A stretch of DNA of 64,000 bases from Odiellus spinosus (GCA_963920705.1 OY987240.1:7915676-7979675), one strand, 5' to 3'. Shown: positions 43,714 through 55,468, counted from the stretch's first letter. Translations and numbers: made by a program. The notes: generated from the letters alone by a model not told the origin.

Positions 43714-44915
43714 GGTATGTGCCTATTAGCGCAGTTCCTATTAGCGCAGTTCCTATTTGCGCAATTTAACATCAGCGCAATTGCCATTAGAGCCGTTTCC
43801 CACTAACGCCGTTTGCCACTAGCGCCGTTTCCCACTAGTGCCGTTTCCCATTTGCGCAGTTTCCCTTTAGCACATTTCCCATTAGCGCATATCCCATTGG
43901 CGCAATTCCCATAAGCGCCGTTTCCCATATGGAGATAAATGTTTTTTTAATTGAGTTGCCGTGGTTCGGTAGCGGAATGGTTAGAATAGATGGCTTCTAA
44001 CCAGAAGATAGTGAGTTCTAGCCTACATACGGAAAATGATATCTTATCGTTTTCGATTTATTTGGTTCATGTAAATTTCAATAATAATTGTGGTTCTTTT
44101 CAGTTTTCATTGTTGTTAGCAGTATCCTATAATGTAGGAAAAATTGGAAAAAAACGAAATAGATTGCGTGGTCATTTCTTCGCACGTGTTTCTGTTAAGT
44201 TTTGCATGATTTTGCTGTTTTCCGTGTAGTGGGTCAGTTTTGTAAATTTTACGTCGGGTTTAATTAAAGATTTAATTTTAATAGCGGTCAAGTTATTTTT
44301 TTTTGCTAAAATTACTAAATACTACTACTAAATTACAAATTTTTCATTTGGGTAATGCTCTTTTGTTAATTCTCTTTTAGAAAACATCGTTTTTGAACGT
44401 GATCCAGTGGTTTAGGTTAGGTTAGTTTTTCTGAGACAATAAATGCTGAAACAGGAAACCCTTTAGAAGGTAGGGTTAAAAAAAGTTTTAGGAAAGAGTG
44501 GATTGCGCGTCTAGGACATAGCGGTTATTGGGAAACCGCGCTAATGGGAAACGGTGCTAATGGGAAACGGCGCAAATGGGAAACGGCGCAAATGGGAAAC
44601 GGCGCAAATGGGAAACGGCGCAAATGGGAAACGGCGCAAATGGGAAACGGCGCAAATGGGAAACGGCGCAAATGGGAACTGCGCTAATGGGAACGGCGCA
44701 AAAGGGAAACGGCGCAAATGGGAACTGCGCTAATGGGAACGGCGCTAATGGGAAACTGCGCTAATGCGAAATTGCGCTAACGGGAACGGTGCAAATGGGA
44801 AATTGCGCTGACGGGAAACTGCGCTAATGGGAACGGCGCAAATGGGAATGGCGCTAATGGGAAACTGCGCTAATGGGAATGGCGCTAATGTGAACTGCGC
44901 TAATGGACATAATTC
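43714..44915. mobile_element. Foldback-like element 4 (CATTAGCGCAGTTCC arms)
   Basis: The left arm (43725-43930) is ~12 units of CCATTAGCGCCGTTTC type. The right arm (44525-44905) is ~24 units of the inverse, the best run being GGGAAACGGCGCAAAT with a 16-bp period. Ends GGTATGTGCCTATTAGCGCA and the inverse of TGCGCTAATGGACATA match. AAAATATA lies next to both ends (43706-43713, 44916-44923) as a possible 8-bp target duplication. The interior holds a tRNA-like sequence. Confidence 0.65.
43962..44033 (+). tRNA. tRNA-like relic inside foldback element 4
   Basis: GCCGTGGTTCGGTAGCGG resembles an A-box region and AGTGAGTTCTAGCC a decayed B box. CTTCTAA sits where an anticodon loop would be (TCT). 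Acceptor pairing is poor, with only CCGT against ACGG. More likely a pseudogene or SINE head than a working tRNA. Confidence 0.3.
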
Positions 44916-44934
44916 AAAATATACAGTCGAGAGC

Positions 44935-45325
44935 GTTTCGGAAACCGCCCTTAATTTGAGACACTGCTCTTTTGGATATGTAGCCATAAGCGCAGTTGCC
45001 AAAAGAGCAGTTTCCGTTTGCGCACTCCCATAAGAGCGGTTTCTCAAAAGCGCAAATTTGCCAAAAGAGCAGTTTCCCAAAAGCGCGGTTGCCAAAAGAG
45101 CAGTTCTCATTTGCGCATTTCCAAAAGGGTTTTTTCGTATAAACTCATTTTCTTATAATTGCGGGCTCAGTTTTTGGACGTCTAATGCTAAAAATTTACA
45201 AAAATATTTTAGGTAAGGTTAAATAGCATAGGTAAGGTTAGGTTAGATTACGGTAGTGTAGGTTAGGCTATTTAATCTGTCATTCGTATACACTCATTTT
45301 CTTATAATTGCGGGCTCAGTTTGGA
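44935..45325. repeat. Further GCGC/AGAGCAG unit cluster and 40-bp direct repeat
   Basis: 44985-45125 has units GCCAAAAGAGCAGTTTCC and CATAAGAGCGG in the orientation opposite to 44525-44905. AACTCATTTTCTTATAATTG with flanks occurs at about 45140 and again (one base different) at 45288. GGTTAGGTTAG-type tracts lie between. Confidence 0.6.
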
Positions 45326-45335
45326 TTTAGTTTAA

Positions 45336-45626
45336 AGGAACAAACTTGCGAATACGAAGAGTGCATTTTATAGTTTCTGCTTTGGAAAATCTTTCATTCA
45401 AAAAATTTGCTTTTTCAATTATTTCGTCATTGGAGACGTAGAAAAATGCAATATTGGAATAACTGAGGAGTTTCCAAATGAATGTGGAGATGGTTTAGTT
45501 TTATTCATGTACCCTCCAATTAATTCCAATAATTATTATTGGCCACTTATTAAAGATGAAAGCTGGATCTTACCAGAAAACTTTCTATGTCAAGTTGATA
45601 ATCAAAATATACTAAATACGCGGTAA
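45336..45626 (+). other. Unrecognised 96-codon stop-to-stop ORF
   Basis: No ATG start. It reads NYFVIGDVEKCNIGITEEF, then LVLFMYPPINSNNYYWPLIK and ESWILPENFLCQVDN. Composition looks protein-like, but I know no match. It could be an exon or transposon fragment. Confidence 0.28.
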
Positions 45627-48600
45627 AGGGTGGCGATAAAGTGTAAATGGTGTAATTGTTTTAATGATTGTTTCTAAAGATAAATTTTAAAATTATGGAA
45701 CGGTTAAATTAACAAAAAATTTGGGTAAATCGTAAATAATCGCAAAATTAGCAGATTATTTTTTGCGAACGATAAGCTCTATTGAAAAGTTCGGTAAAAA
45801 TTCCCAAAATAGGAAGATACGCTTAAATAAGAATTTCAATTTAATATAATACTTTTCTAGGTACTTCTGTCTGTCCGTGGTGAACTCTAAAACCATTGAT
45901 CAAAGTGAAAGTTTCCTTATTGGGAAATGAAAAGTAAGACCAACCTCACACGCGTATGTGAAAACAAACTCGTTTTTTCTTCCCTTTTAAAGTTTAAATT
46001 TCTTGAGATTGGCACAAGAACAATTTGACAAGCGGCCCGAATCGTATCTTTCGTTTAAATGGTTTACTAGATCGTGGTATTATTCCTGTTATGATATATT
46101 CGTGTTTAATTATACAGCAAATAAATTAACGCGTCATTTTGAAAGTGTTATGATTTTAATATTCAAAATTCTAATATTGGAAGTTACGTTTAATATTCTT
46201 TGTGTTGGCTGTGCGTGTTGAATTATAATATAACGTATAACAAGATGCGCAAGGCAATCTTAACGCTTTCCGCTCTATATAGCAAGGTATACGAAACACT
46301 GCTGCGAAGCTTGTACCTTAATCAAGACCGCGTGGAACCATAACTGAAAATATTTTCTAAAAATGGCGTGTGAATGTCCCTTTAAAATCGTTATGACTAT
46401 CTATTACTATGATCTACTACCCCAACTGCTGTCAGACTCGATAATATAACAACTTCTTACATTATTCGGGGTGGCCCTAAAAACGAATTTTCCCTGGATA
46501 TTTTGATTTGGCCACATCCATAGTTTGTAAAAACTATTCAATGTTTGAAATGTATTAAATTGCTGTACTTATAATTCTCGCGTTATTTACTTCGAGATGT
46601 TTTACGATTTAAATAAAATAGTTTTTGTATACTAAAATTTTTTGAGTTTTTAAAGATATAGTAGAACTTTGTAAGAGGAATTATAAAATGAACATTATCA
46701 TTTGAGGAAAGGTAAAGTACATTAGCAGGGATCTTACGTAAAGAAAAGTATGCCTAAAATTATATGGGAACCTTAAAAAGTCCCGAAAAAATACTTAAAA
46801 TTAAGAAAAAACGTTAGAAGTTTAAAAATTTAAACTGCATGATGGACACTATCCAACTTGTTTTCCCCTTTGTGTCGTAACACAACGGTGAACAAATCAC
46901 ACCAGTCGCTGAGAAATAGGATTTTAGTAGTGAATTTTAGGGTGTATAGGAGTGTAAAAGAGTCAAGACAAGGCTTAACCGAGCCAGATGCTATGGCGAG
47001 AGCATCGGCGTGTTCGGGGTTCACCTATCGCCGTCGCTGAAGAGCTTAGGAATCTCACTGAATCAAAATTAAGCTTAGACAAGATATAAACTGGATTTAT
47101 ATTTTTTCACCTCTGCGCGTATATTTATGCGTGAACTTTGATAGAGGCCATATTTTAATTTCTGAGCCTATTTAAAAAACCTTCCTCAGTACTAGGCATA
47201 ATCCGCGGCACATACTCTCTCCCAGTCTCCGTTCGCGACGTGAACAATCGGCGACAGCGAGTCTCAACGACAGCTCTCTGAGCCTCGTCGTGAAGCTCGG
47301 GCCTCGGGCTCGGCTCAGCTGCCGTTGAATCGCGCTATCATCGGCTCGCTAACTTAAAAAGCTAGATTCCATCGTAAGTCACTCGCAACAAAAATATATA
47401 TATATAAATTTTTGCTCGCAATCACATGAAAGGTTTATATTTAGAAAAAATATTATTTGAAACACAATATAACGTTTCTTGTAGGTGTGAGCTTATATGC
47501 CCTCCAAACAAGATTTTGTTTGTTTCGTTGCTCCTTTTTAATTTCCACGTAGGTAAGTAACACGCTAATTATTTATAGGATTTGCATACATTGATTTTCT
47601 GCTGAATTTTATCACTATTTATGAGTTGTGTACCACATATAGTAGTAATGTTTAAGAGGTCTCACAACCAAACTGTTTCTACGCTTAAAATTTAAAAAGC
47701 AAAGAATGCCGTATCAATAACTGGGATAAAGTTCGGAACTCTCACTTGCCAGTGTAAAGATCTCAAATATTTTTCGTGACTTTTGGAAAGCTAAACTTTG
47801 CCAATATTACTCATACCGCAACCGATATTGAAGAAGTTTTTCAAGAATTGGCATTTCTCGTCACAAAATGCCCATGTCAAGGGGAATTAGAACTTCTAGC
47901 TAGGTATGTTGAATTTATCCGTAAACTTGTTTTAGAAATATATTTACTATAATTTATATTTTAATCCTTGTTAATTTAAAAAACTGTACCTAAACCGGTT
48001 TAATAATTGTTAAAACAGTGAATAAAATGCACTTTGTGTAACAACGATGTAAATGAGTTTGGATAAAAAAAATTTAATGAAATCCGTTTTATCGCTTTCT
48101 TTAAAAGGTTCTTACATATGTCATTGCAACTATTTATGTGCTTCTTTCTCAGCACTCCCCATCGCATTTCTAGTCTGTAAATATCCTTACTTACAAGTTA
48201 AAACTAAAGAATAAATTTTTGTATTAAATATTTCAACATTGCCTGTGAGAATGAGGCAGAATAAAAGTTTAAATGATTACACATTCATAATTTAAAATCC
48301 TTCATCATATCTGATTAGGGAGATTATAAATATTTCAAAACTTCCCCAGTGCATTTACAAATCATATCAGAACACGCGGATTGTCCTTAACATTTACTTC
48401 ACCATCACTTTGAACAAAAACAAATACCTTTATGATAATACCCCGCTTATAATAAGGCAGGATAGCGTAAGGGGGGGGGGGAATAAAGTGAGAAATAGTA
48501 ACGTAATAAGATATTAAAGTATATGAAAAATTATTGGGCCCCGAAAAGATCAAATATATGTACGTAATCTTGAAAGTATCAGACCAAACTTCATTTTCAC

Positions 48601-48630
48601 GTCAATCAATTGGAAATAATAAGTAATAAT
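45627..48630. other. No gene supported
   Basis: AT-rich. 47200-47360 is a local GC-rich patch (CGTTCGCGACGTGAAC, GAGCCTCGTCGTGAAG) that could be a promoter or 5' exon region, without proof. Short ORFs at 46003-46221 and 46830-47040 lack recognised motifs. A G11 run lies near 48471. Confidence 0.35.
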
Positions 48631-49085
48631 AATTAAGTATCTATAAAATTATACATCCAATTTAATTCGCTACATTGAAAAATTAATAATTTGAATTGGA
48701 AATAACGTCAATTTATCTTAAACTTGTAAATTAATTAACTAGATGGGGCCATAGACATATAATATATAATTTCTATGGTCACGTCAATCAATAGGAAATA
48801 AAAAGTAATAATAATAATTATAAATCCAATTTAATTCGCTACATAAATAATTTAATTTGCTACATAAAATTATACATTCAATTTAATTCGCTATATAAAA
48901 TTTATCATCCAATTTAATTCGCCACTTATATATGTCTATATATACGTTCGTTCAACTAAATACATGTAGACTTACTTGTATATTACGCGAGGCGAGAGAT
49001 CTCTCGCGTAGTCAATGCGCAAGGCAGTCCAAACGCGTTCAACTATATACATGTAGACTTACTTGTATATTACACGAGAGATAAA
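48630..49085. repeat. Local repeats: TCCAATTTAATTCGCTA and a ~95-bp duplication
   Basis: CCAATTTAATTCGC recurs at 48658, 48828, 48880 and 48912. ACATGTAGACTTACTTGTAT with flanks occurs at 48962 and 49056, separated by a CGCGAGGCGAGAGATCTCTC palindromic patch. Confidence 0.6.
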
Positions 49086-49180
49086 TTTCGCGTTGTCTAC
49101 GGTCGTCGTGTATTTCCCCTGTATCTTGCCCCCTGCGCTACGGAAAGCTTATAGACTATTTTAGGTTCTCTCGTACACAT

Positions 49181-49288
49181 GTCTCCGTGGTGTAGTGGTT
49201 ACGATGCTTCACCTAGTCTCAGAGATAAAAATGTAGAGGTAATCGTGATCGTTCACGAGATGGACCGTTCGAGTCCCCGTCGGGCCAA
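49181..49288 (+). tRNA. tRNA-derived sequence with abnormal A-to-B spacing
   Basis: A-box consensus TGGTGTAGTGG (49188) and B-box-like CCGTTCGAGTCC (49266) are about 75 bp apart, some 30 more than in a normal tRNA. That fits a tRNA with an intron or insertion, or a SINE head. The 3' end CCCCGTCGGGCCA looks tRNA-like but does not pair well with GTCTCCG. Confidence 0.3.
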
Positions 49289-49626
49289 AGAGGCTGAAAA
49301 TTCGCGCGCTCTTGGGCGCAGAGATGGAGCTGTGAGAGTAGCTTCTGGCGCGAATGAGCTCTTCGGCGCAGAGATAGAGCTGTGACTCTGATAGTGGTTT
49401 CTGGCGCGAGGTTGAAATTTTCGGGCTTTATTTCTACATATATCCTTCCGCCAGCCTTTTTTAAGCTTAACCAAAAGGAACGCGAAAAGTAGTTCGCCAG
49501 CCAGCCAGCCAGCCAGCCTCGTACTATCATTCTATTAGCTTTCCTTCCCCCTTTGGGGGGCGGAAAGCTAAAAAGGGCCGTTACACACGCCATCGTCAAC
49601 TTTTCCTTTAGTTAAAGCCACTTATT

Positions 49627-50372
49627 ATAAAAAAAGGTTGCTTCGCGCCCTTAAAAATGGCTCTTTATCTAACTCGGATCAAACCCGTGAAGGGACGCAA
49701 ATTAATTTCTAAATTAAAATAAATAACACTAATAAAATGTACAGAAGTTTACATTATTATTACATAAGTCAAAACTTCATTAATCTCTTCCTACTTCTTT
49801 TATGATTATTTTAGACTTACATGTCCGACGCTAGTGCTAAAGTGTCGATGAGTTAAAAACTTGAGAATTAGGTGTACAAAATGTATGAACTACTCTCGAG
49901 TTCAGCACGAGTTCGAACCGTTTGCACTACCAAAGCTGGACTCACGTGAACTCAGATTTACAAGAAAATCGATATATGTTTAGGTATATTGAAAAGCGTT
50001 AAAAAACAATATTAAAATATCCTATCTAATTTAGCTTTTGAAAATTATCCAAAGGATATGACTAATGGTAAATATATATATATACATTAAAGGAGCTCCA
50101 TCTTTATCTTCTTTATTAGTGATACTGTAAGAAGTTAAATAACACCAATAAAAGAGGCAGGTTTCCTTGGTCTTTTCATCCGTTTTTTTTTTTGGAAAAT
50201 ATTTAAAAATAATAAAATCTTTGAAGTAGTAGACTAAATCTACTAACTATAATTTTAAAGATATTAAATTGCTCTTTCTCTAACAATTAATTTGTGTCCC
50301 TTCACGGGTTTGATCCGAGTTAGATAAAGAGCTCATTTTAAGGGTGCGAAGCAACCTCTGTTTTGTGTAATA
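49627..50372. mobile_element. Foldback MITE family F, interrupted copy
   Basis: The left terminus (AAAGGTTGCTTCGCGCCC, ATCAAACCCGTGAAGGGAC) is at 49627-49700. The right half (TTCATCCGTTTTTTT, ACTAAATCTACTAACTATAA, GAAGCAACCTCTG) is at 50170-50372. About 330 bp of unrelated sequence is inserted between them. Confidence 0.6.
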
Positions 50373-50625
50373 CTTCATATACCTTATCAATATTTAATTA
50401 TTAAAATCTGTGTTTAACTATAGAAAAACTTGTACCCGAAAAAAGTCTTATCAAATTTTGTCAAAGTACCTTTTGTCTGTATTAATTCGAATACTGTGGA
50501 ACGAGGAATACGACGATTCCAGTTAACCATCCATTGGAAATAACATTACTGTTTCTGATGAAATTCGAGTTTAGATGAAAGGATACACACAAACGTGTGT
50601 CTCCTAATTATTAAACAACATATTT
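50373..50625. repeat. 3' end of the 2.4-kb dispersed repeat
   Basis: Matches 21205-21490 from ATACTTCATATACC to the terminal hairpin, here ACACACAAACGTGTGT. As in the 2.4-kb units, it follows a MITE F right arm directly, which supports one composite element. Confidence 0.65.
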
Positions 50626-50789
50626 TTTAAAGTGACTCTGAAGGAACTCGTGTATAATACGCGATAACTTGGTATTTACATTGTTACTATAAAGAAAGTT
50701 ATCTAAATAAGTACTTTTAAATTTAGAACCACCAATTTGAATCACGCTCTGGAGATAAGGGGAGGCGAGCCAATCAAATCTCGTCTTTT

Positions 50790-53095
50790 TATTCCAATAT
50801 CATGAAAGTCTATTATTTTGTTCCCCAGAGCTTAATACTATTAGCAAGGTCCGGGTAAATGTAGCGGCCGCAGACGGTGTAAATAATGAAAATGAAAGCG
50901 CCACTCTTGAGGAGTTGCGGAGAAGACAATAGGGCCAAGCGCGGCCCACCTAAATTCCGTCCTTTCTCTCGACTCAAAATATCGAGGAAGAGTACAAATC
51001 ACTCGAGCCAGACAGGGTTGATGACTTTTTTGAATAGTAGAAATGGGCTGACGTGTAAATGGACCTTACGGGGTGTTTAGTTTTATGTAAGTAAAAGTAA
51101 AACTTTGATTGGCTAGTATCTACTTTTTTACATGGAACAAGATTGTGGACGATTTCAATTATAGTGAAAGGGGTAAAACGCTGACTTTAAACCTTAAATT
51201 TGTAGTAATTAAAAATATTTGTGTGTAGGAAGGGGCTTTTTATTACTGTATTACTGTTTTATCAACAAAATACGGCTTTCAATTTTTCTTTCAGTCTCCC
51301 TTTAATAAGAATTTAACTGTTTTACCCTCCCTTTAATTAAAAGCCAAGTGGACGATAGCCTGTAAAGTTTCATTTTACATGTTATATTATAAATTAACAT
51401 ATACAGCCAACAACAAATATTAAACCTAACTTAGTCTTACAAATTTGAATAATATTATCAGAAAATGACGCGTAAATTTAAATAAGTGCAACAATTAAAC
51501 AAGAATATTACAGCAAACGATAGTGTCCCCTAACCGAAGCTGTTATATTATCTCGACACAGCTTGTGGCCGATTTCACCTCCGAAACCGTTAAGGCTACA
51601 AACACAAATCATTCATCCCTGTAAAGGGCCTGGCGAGGGGACCGACATATCTCAAATCCTTGACCCTACGATAATTAGGAGTAATGATTTGACATGTCCG
51701 AAGATAGCGAAAACTTTCGTCTTCTTCTCCTCCGTCTCCTAGACAATTTTATGCAGACCGCTCTAGAGCAAAATCTATTGGTTGAATTATGGTCAAATTT
51801 CGTACACATATTGGTATGGTCTTCTAGTTGCGTCATTCATAAAACGCAATGGGCTAAGAAAAATAGACTTTGAGTAATTGACCAACCAGTTGACCCCCAC
51901 CCTGGAATTTGCCCTTTTGTCGGTTATCCCGAGTTCAACTTGATATAATATATTAAAAAAAAATTTCAAAATTCCAACAAAAAAATGATCCTGAAATTTC
52001 ACAGAAAATTTGTATACCTCGTCCAGCGCAAGCGTATTAAAAAGCTGGACAAAGTAAATTTATTTCCCAACCAAATCAAGTTGTTAGTCCAACGCCTCCT
52101 ATATGATAAAATATGGGAGGCGTTGGTTAGTCTGTCGCTATTTTCACACTACAAAAAGATGGCGGACGATCACGTGACAAAAGTTTTACCCGCCAAAATT
52201 TTCGCGAGGGTCTCTAGACTTCCGGTTTTGGAAATCGACCAGGACTATCCGACAAAATCAGGAGAATTTTTTTCAAAATCTGACGAAATCAACTGAAAAA
52301 TTTAAAAATCCGAAATCAAACGAAATCCACGCAATGATTTCGAAATCACACGAAATCTACGGAATGATTTCGAAATCACACGAAATCCAATTTCATTTCG
52401 AAATCCCGTACGTTTTTTTTAGAAATGTCCGACCCCTCGTTGCGTGTTTTTAACCGTAAGGTTTTTGGTCAGATATCAATAGAGGGATAGTACCACAATC
52501 TAATAAAACTTTTAATCAAACCTTTCTAGAAATCACGCTCCTGGCTTATTTGATCTAATTTTTCATTCAACCGATTTCGATTCATTCGAATATATATAGT
52601 CAAAAGTCTATCACTACATTCCAAGAAAAAAGTAGCTTCAGGAAAGGGCCAGGTAAAGCGAGGGGCTAAACACTAGGTAAAAATTTTTACGCCTGACTTC
52701 AGACTTCACCGAGATTCTCTGGACATCGGACAAGGTTTCGAAAGACTTCACACGATTACAGATGACAATTTTTGCGACTTCACTTTGGGCTTCAGAAAGT
52801 TTGTACACCAGATCTCGCGAGTGGTTAGCCCATCACTTAAAATTAGCGAAAAAAATCATCACCTTTGTCTGGCACGAGCGGTATGGATATTTAGATGTTG
52901 GGAGAGAGAGACGAAATTTAAGCGGGCCGCGCTTGACTACATCGGCATTCCTCCCAACTCCGGAATTTCTCCAAAGAATGGCGTCCGATTTCACTAATTA
53001 CAAAAATTGCGGCCGCTAGAGTGTCTCGAATCAGAATCTGCGGTACATTTACCCGAACCTTTGCTGATAGTATTAAGCTAGGGGGCGTTGTTTAC
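50790..53095. mobile_element. Putative element with ~55-bp inverted ends
   Basis: AGCTTAATACTATTAGCAA and GGGTAAATGT at 50829-50861 have inverse partners at 53041-53080. GCGGCCGC occurs just inside both ends (50863 and 53010). Interior contains dispersed repeat Y copy 2 (51300-51530) and a 103-codon ORF (51985-52296) of no known family. The two inverted pieces could also be unrelated copies of one repeat. Confidence 0.45.
52310..52412. repeat. 29-bp minisatellite, three units
   Basis: Tandem units of TTTCGAAATCACACGAAATC plus CACGGAATGA type. Confidence 0.8.
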
Positions 53096-53206
53096 TTTTA
53101 TGGAATCAAGGATGAGGGGGAGGATGCGTAATGCGGAATGAAACCGCGCGCGAACTGTGGGACTACCTAGGTTAGGGAGGGACCCCAAAAATGGGTGATA
53201 AATGGT

Positions 53207-54024
53207 AAAGATACGAGACGTTTTTCAAAGACAGTCGACGCGGCCAATTCCGTCCAGAAGAGTGTAATTCCGTCCGACCTGAATCTAATCGCCGGACAGT
53301 GGCGTATAATACCCGTCCACCCGTAAATAAGTAGCGTCTAATTTCCGGATAACCTCCATTTATTAAATTCATAATATTTTACTCAGTTTCAAAGGCAACT
53401 ACAACATCCACACAGGAAAAACTGCGCCATTTTATGTTCTAAGCCTTTTTTGAAAATATTGTCACGAAACATTACCGCCCTCTATATTGAATTCCCATTA
53501 AAAATATTTCCAGCCCTGAAAGACAGCGAAAAAGCGGGAAAAACACGCTTTCTGCTTTGAAATCATTGAATTGTCAATCGAGAATGATTTTAGAGCTCGC
53601 AAATTCGATGTGCAATCGAGTGGACGGAATTGGCCTCTGTCGGTAGTTTTTTCTATTCTTCGATAAATAATTAAATACGGCGTCAAGATGAGATCGGAGA
53701 CGCGTATTTTGTAGCAAAAGATCTGGATTTTCGAGTGCTATCGGTCTCGTATCTGTACAATTTCCGTGATTGTATTATAAAAAGATTCATTCCCTTAAAT
53801 TGGCATTAATTGAATCGGAGTAAATTGCTACTTTGTTAATTTAAGTCGTATCTTAGCCGAACCTTGTCCCATGGCCGTGAAATATTTTTTTTTTCTCCCG
53901 GGGCGTTTATCAGTGTCTAAAATAAGTTCTTTTTCGTTTAATTTGAGCAACCCAAATTAAAGATTCACAATTTTGAACCAAAGTGGACTGAATTAGCTTT
54001 GGACGGAATTACCCACCACCACCC
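53207..54024. mobile_element. Second copy of the TA-flanked GGTGGTGG element, 5' truncated
   Basis: Matches 33157-34010 with many substitutions (AAGATACGAGACG, CGCCGGACAGTGGCG, ACGGCGTCAAGATGAGATCG). It ends GGACGGAATTACCCACCACC followed by TA. The first ~150 bp of the nested copy is missing here. Confidence 0.75.
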
Positions 54025-54639
54025 TATATTTCGTCAAAACTTGAATTCAGAAAAAACAAGCCGTCTAGGTCAATGATTTTAAAAACGCTTAACTCCGAAA
54101 CATAATCTCAATATCAGTCGATTTCTGAATGTGTGCTCTAATGAGATAAAAAAAAGTATCCGAGCCGAAATTTCCATTGAGAAGTTAAGTCAAACATATG
54201 GTATGATCCGAGCTTAATTAAAAATACTACGGTAATTAAAAAAATTAAAGTCTCTCGAACAGAAGTTCCGAAAAGCTCAAACGAAAAAAATAAAAGTTAC
54301 TTTATCAAAATATGCTCTAGAAAATCCGACATTAAGAACCCCACCTTTCGGCTTTTCAAGCGTTTTAATCTTCAAATTGAAATTAGATATAACGACTAAA
54401 GTTTCCTCAAACAGATCTTACGCATTTAGATGAAGATCAATAGGGAAAAGACCGAAATGATTGACGAGATAAAAGCTACTAGAGTAATTGCTCGATTGAA
54501 CTATTATTAATAGTGAATTTTTAAAGTTTAGCAATAAATTTATAATTCGATATGAAACCGTAACTTTAACGTCAATTAGAAATATGGGTAAATGTTTTAT
54601 TACCTTTGAATAGCTGAAAATAAAATAATAGGGTCTTTC
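54025..54639. other. No gene seen
   Basis: AT-rich unique-looking sequence between two mobile elements. Confidence 0.4.
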
Positions 54640-54771
54640 CGGTACGTGCCTATTAGCGCTGTTTCCCATTAGCGCCATTCCCATTTGCGCCGTTCCCATT
54701 AGCGCGGATCCCATTTACGCAGTTTCCCATTAGCGCAATTTCCCATTAGCGCAATTCCCATTAGCATCAAT
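54640..54771. mobile_element. Foldback-like element 5, left arm
   Basis: GGTACGTGCCTATTAGCGCT matches the start of element 4 (GGTATGTGCCTATTAGCGCA). Eight ~15-bp units such as TTCCCATTAGCGCCATTCCC follow. The arm ends CATTAGCATCAATG, where the tRNA-array spacer begins. No right arm is seen before the window ends. Confidence 0.6.
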
Positions 54772-54807
54772 GAAGGGTGATTCACACATTTTGTGTGCGA
54801 AAATAAG

Positions 54808-54880
54808 GCCTCCGTGGCCCAAAGGATACGGCGCCGGTCTTCGAAACCGGAGATTGCGGGTTCGAGTCCCGCCGGTGGTA
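54808..54880 (+). tRNA. tRNA-Arg (TCG), array unit 1
   Basis: First unit after the foldback arm. Full cloverleaf with D-loop AAAGGATA; A and B boxes intact; TTTT terminator. Confidence 0.65.
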
Positions 54881-54939
54881 TTCCTTTTATAATAAGCATC
54901 AATGAAGGGTTATTCACACATTTTGCCTGTGAAGATTAA

Positions 54940-55012
54940 GCCTAAATGGCCCAATAGATTCGGCGCCGGTCTTCTACACAGGAGTTTGCGGGTTCGAGTC
55001 CCGCCAGTGGTA
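54940..55012 (+). tRNA. tRNA-Arg-like (TCT), unit 2, degenerate
   Basis: Acceptor GCCTAAA, broken anticodon stem (ACAGG) and loop CTTCTAC: likely pseudogene. Confidence 0.4.
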
Positions 55013-55071
55013 TTACTTTTATAATAAGCATCAATGAAGGGTTATTCACACATTTTGCGAATGAAGGTTAA

Positions 55072-55144
55072 GCCTCCGTGGCACAATGGATACGGCGCGG
55101 GTCTTCTTAACCGGAGATTGCAGGTTCGAGTCCCGCCGGTGGTA
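55072..55144 (+). tRNA. tRNA-Arg (TCT), unit 3
   Basis: Anticodon stem CGGGT/ACCGG and T-stem GCAGG each carry a mismatch; loop CTTCTTA. Same changes as unit 20. Confidence 0.5.
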
Positions 55145-55203
55145 TTCCTTTTATTATAAGCATCAATGCAATGTTATTCATATATTTTGAGAGTGAAGAT
55201 GGA

Positions 55204-55276
55204 GCCTCCGTGGCACAATGGATACGGCGCCGGTCTTCTAAACCGGAGATTACGGGTTCGAGTCCCGCCGGTGGTA
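55204..55276 (+). tRNA. tRNA-Arg (TCT), unit 4
   Basis: Consensus except D-stem GCAC and T-stem ACGGG. Confidence 0.6.
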
Positions 55277-55336
55277 TTCCTTTTATAATAAGCATCAATA
55301 AAGGGTTTTATTCACACATTTTCCAATGTAGATTAA

Positions 55337-55409
55337 GCCTCCGTAGCCCAATGGATACGGCGCCGGTCTTCTAAACCGGAGATTGCGGGTTCGAGTCCCG
55401 CCGGTGGTA
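55337..55409 (+). tRNA. tRNA-Arg (TCT), unit 5
   Basis: Consensus except G9 to A in the A box (TAGCCCAATGG). Confidence 0.62.
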
Positions 55410-55468
55410 TTCCTTTTATAATAAGCATCAATGCAATGTTATTCATATATTTTGAGTGTGAAGATAGA

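Noticed and set aside
46830..47040. Overlapping ORFs on both strands
   Set aside because: No recognised domain, no splice context, similar lengths on both strands suggest chance.
49219..49599. 126-codon minus ORF next to the tRNA-like sequence
   Set aside because: Runs through duplicated GGCGCAGAGAT segments and a CCAG microsatellite; composition is low-complexity.
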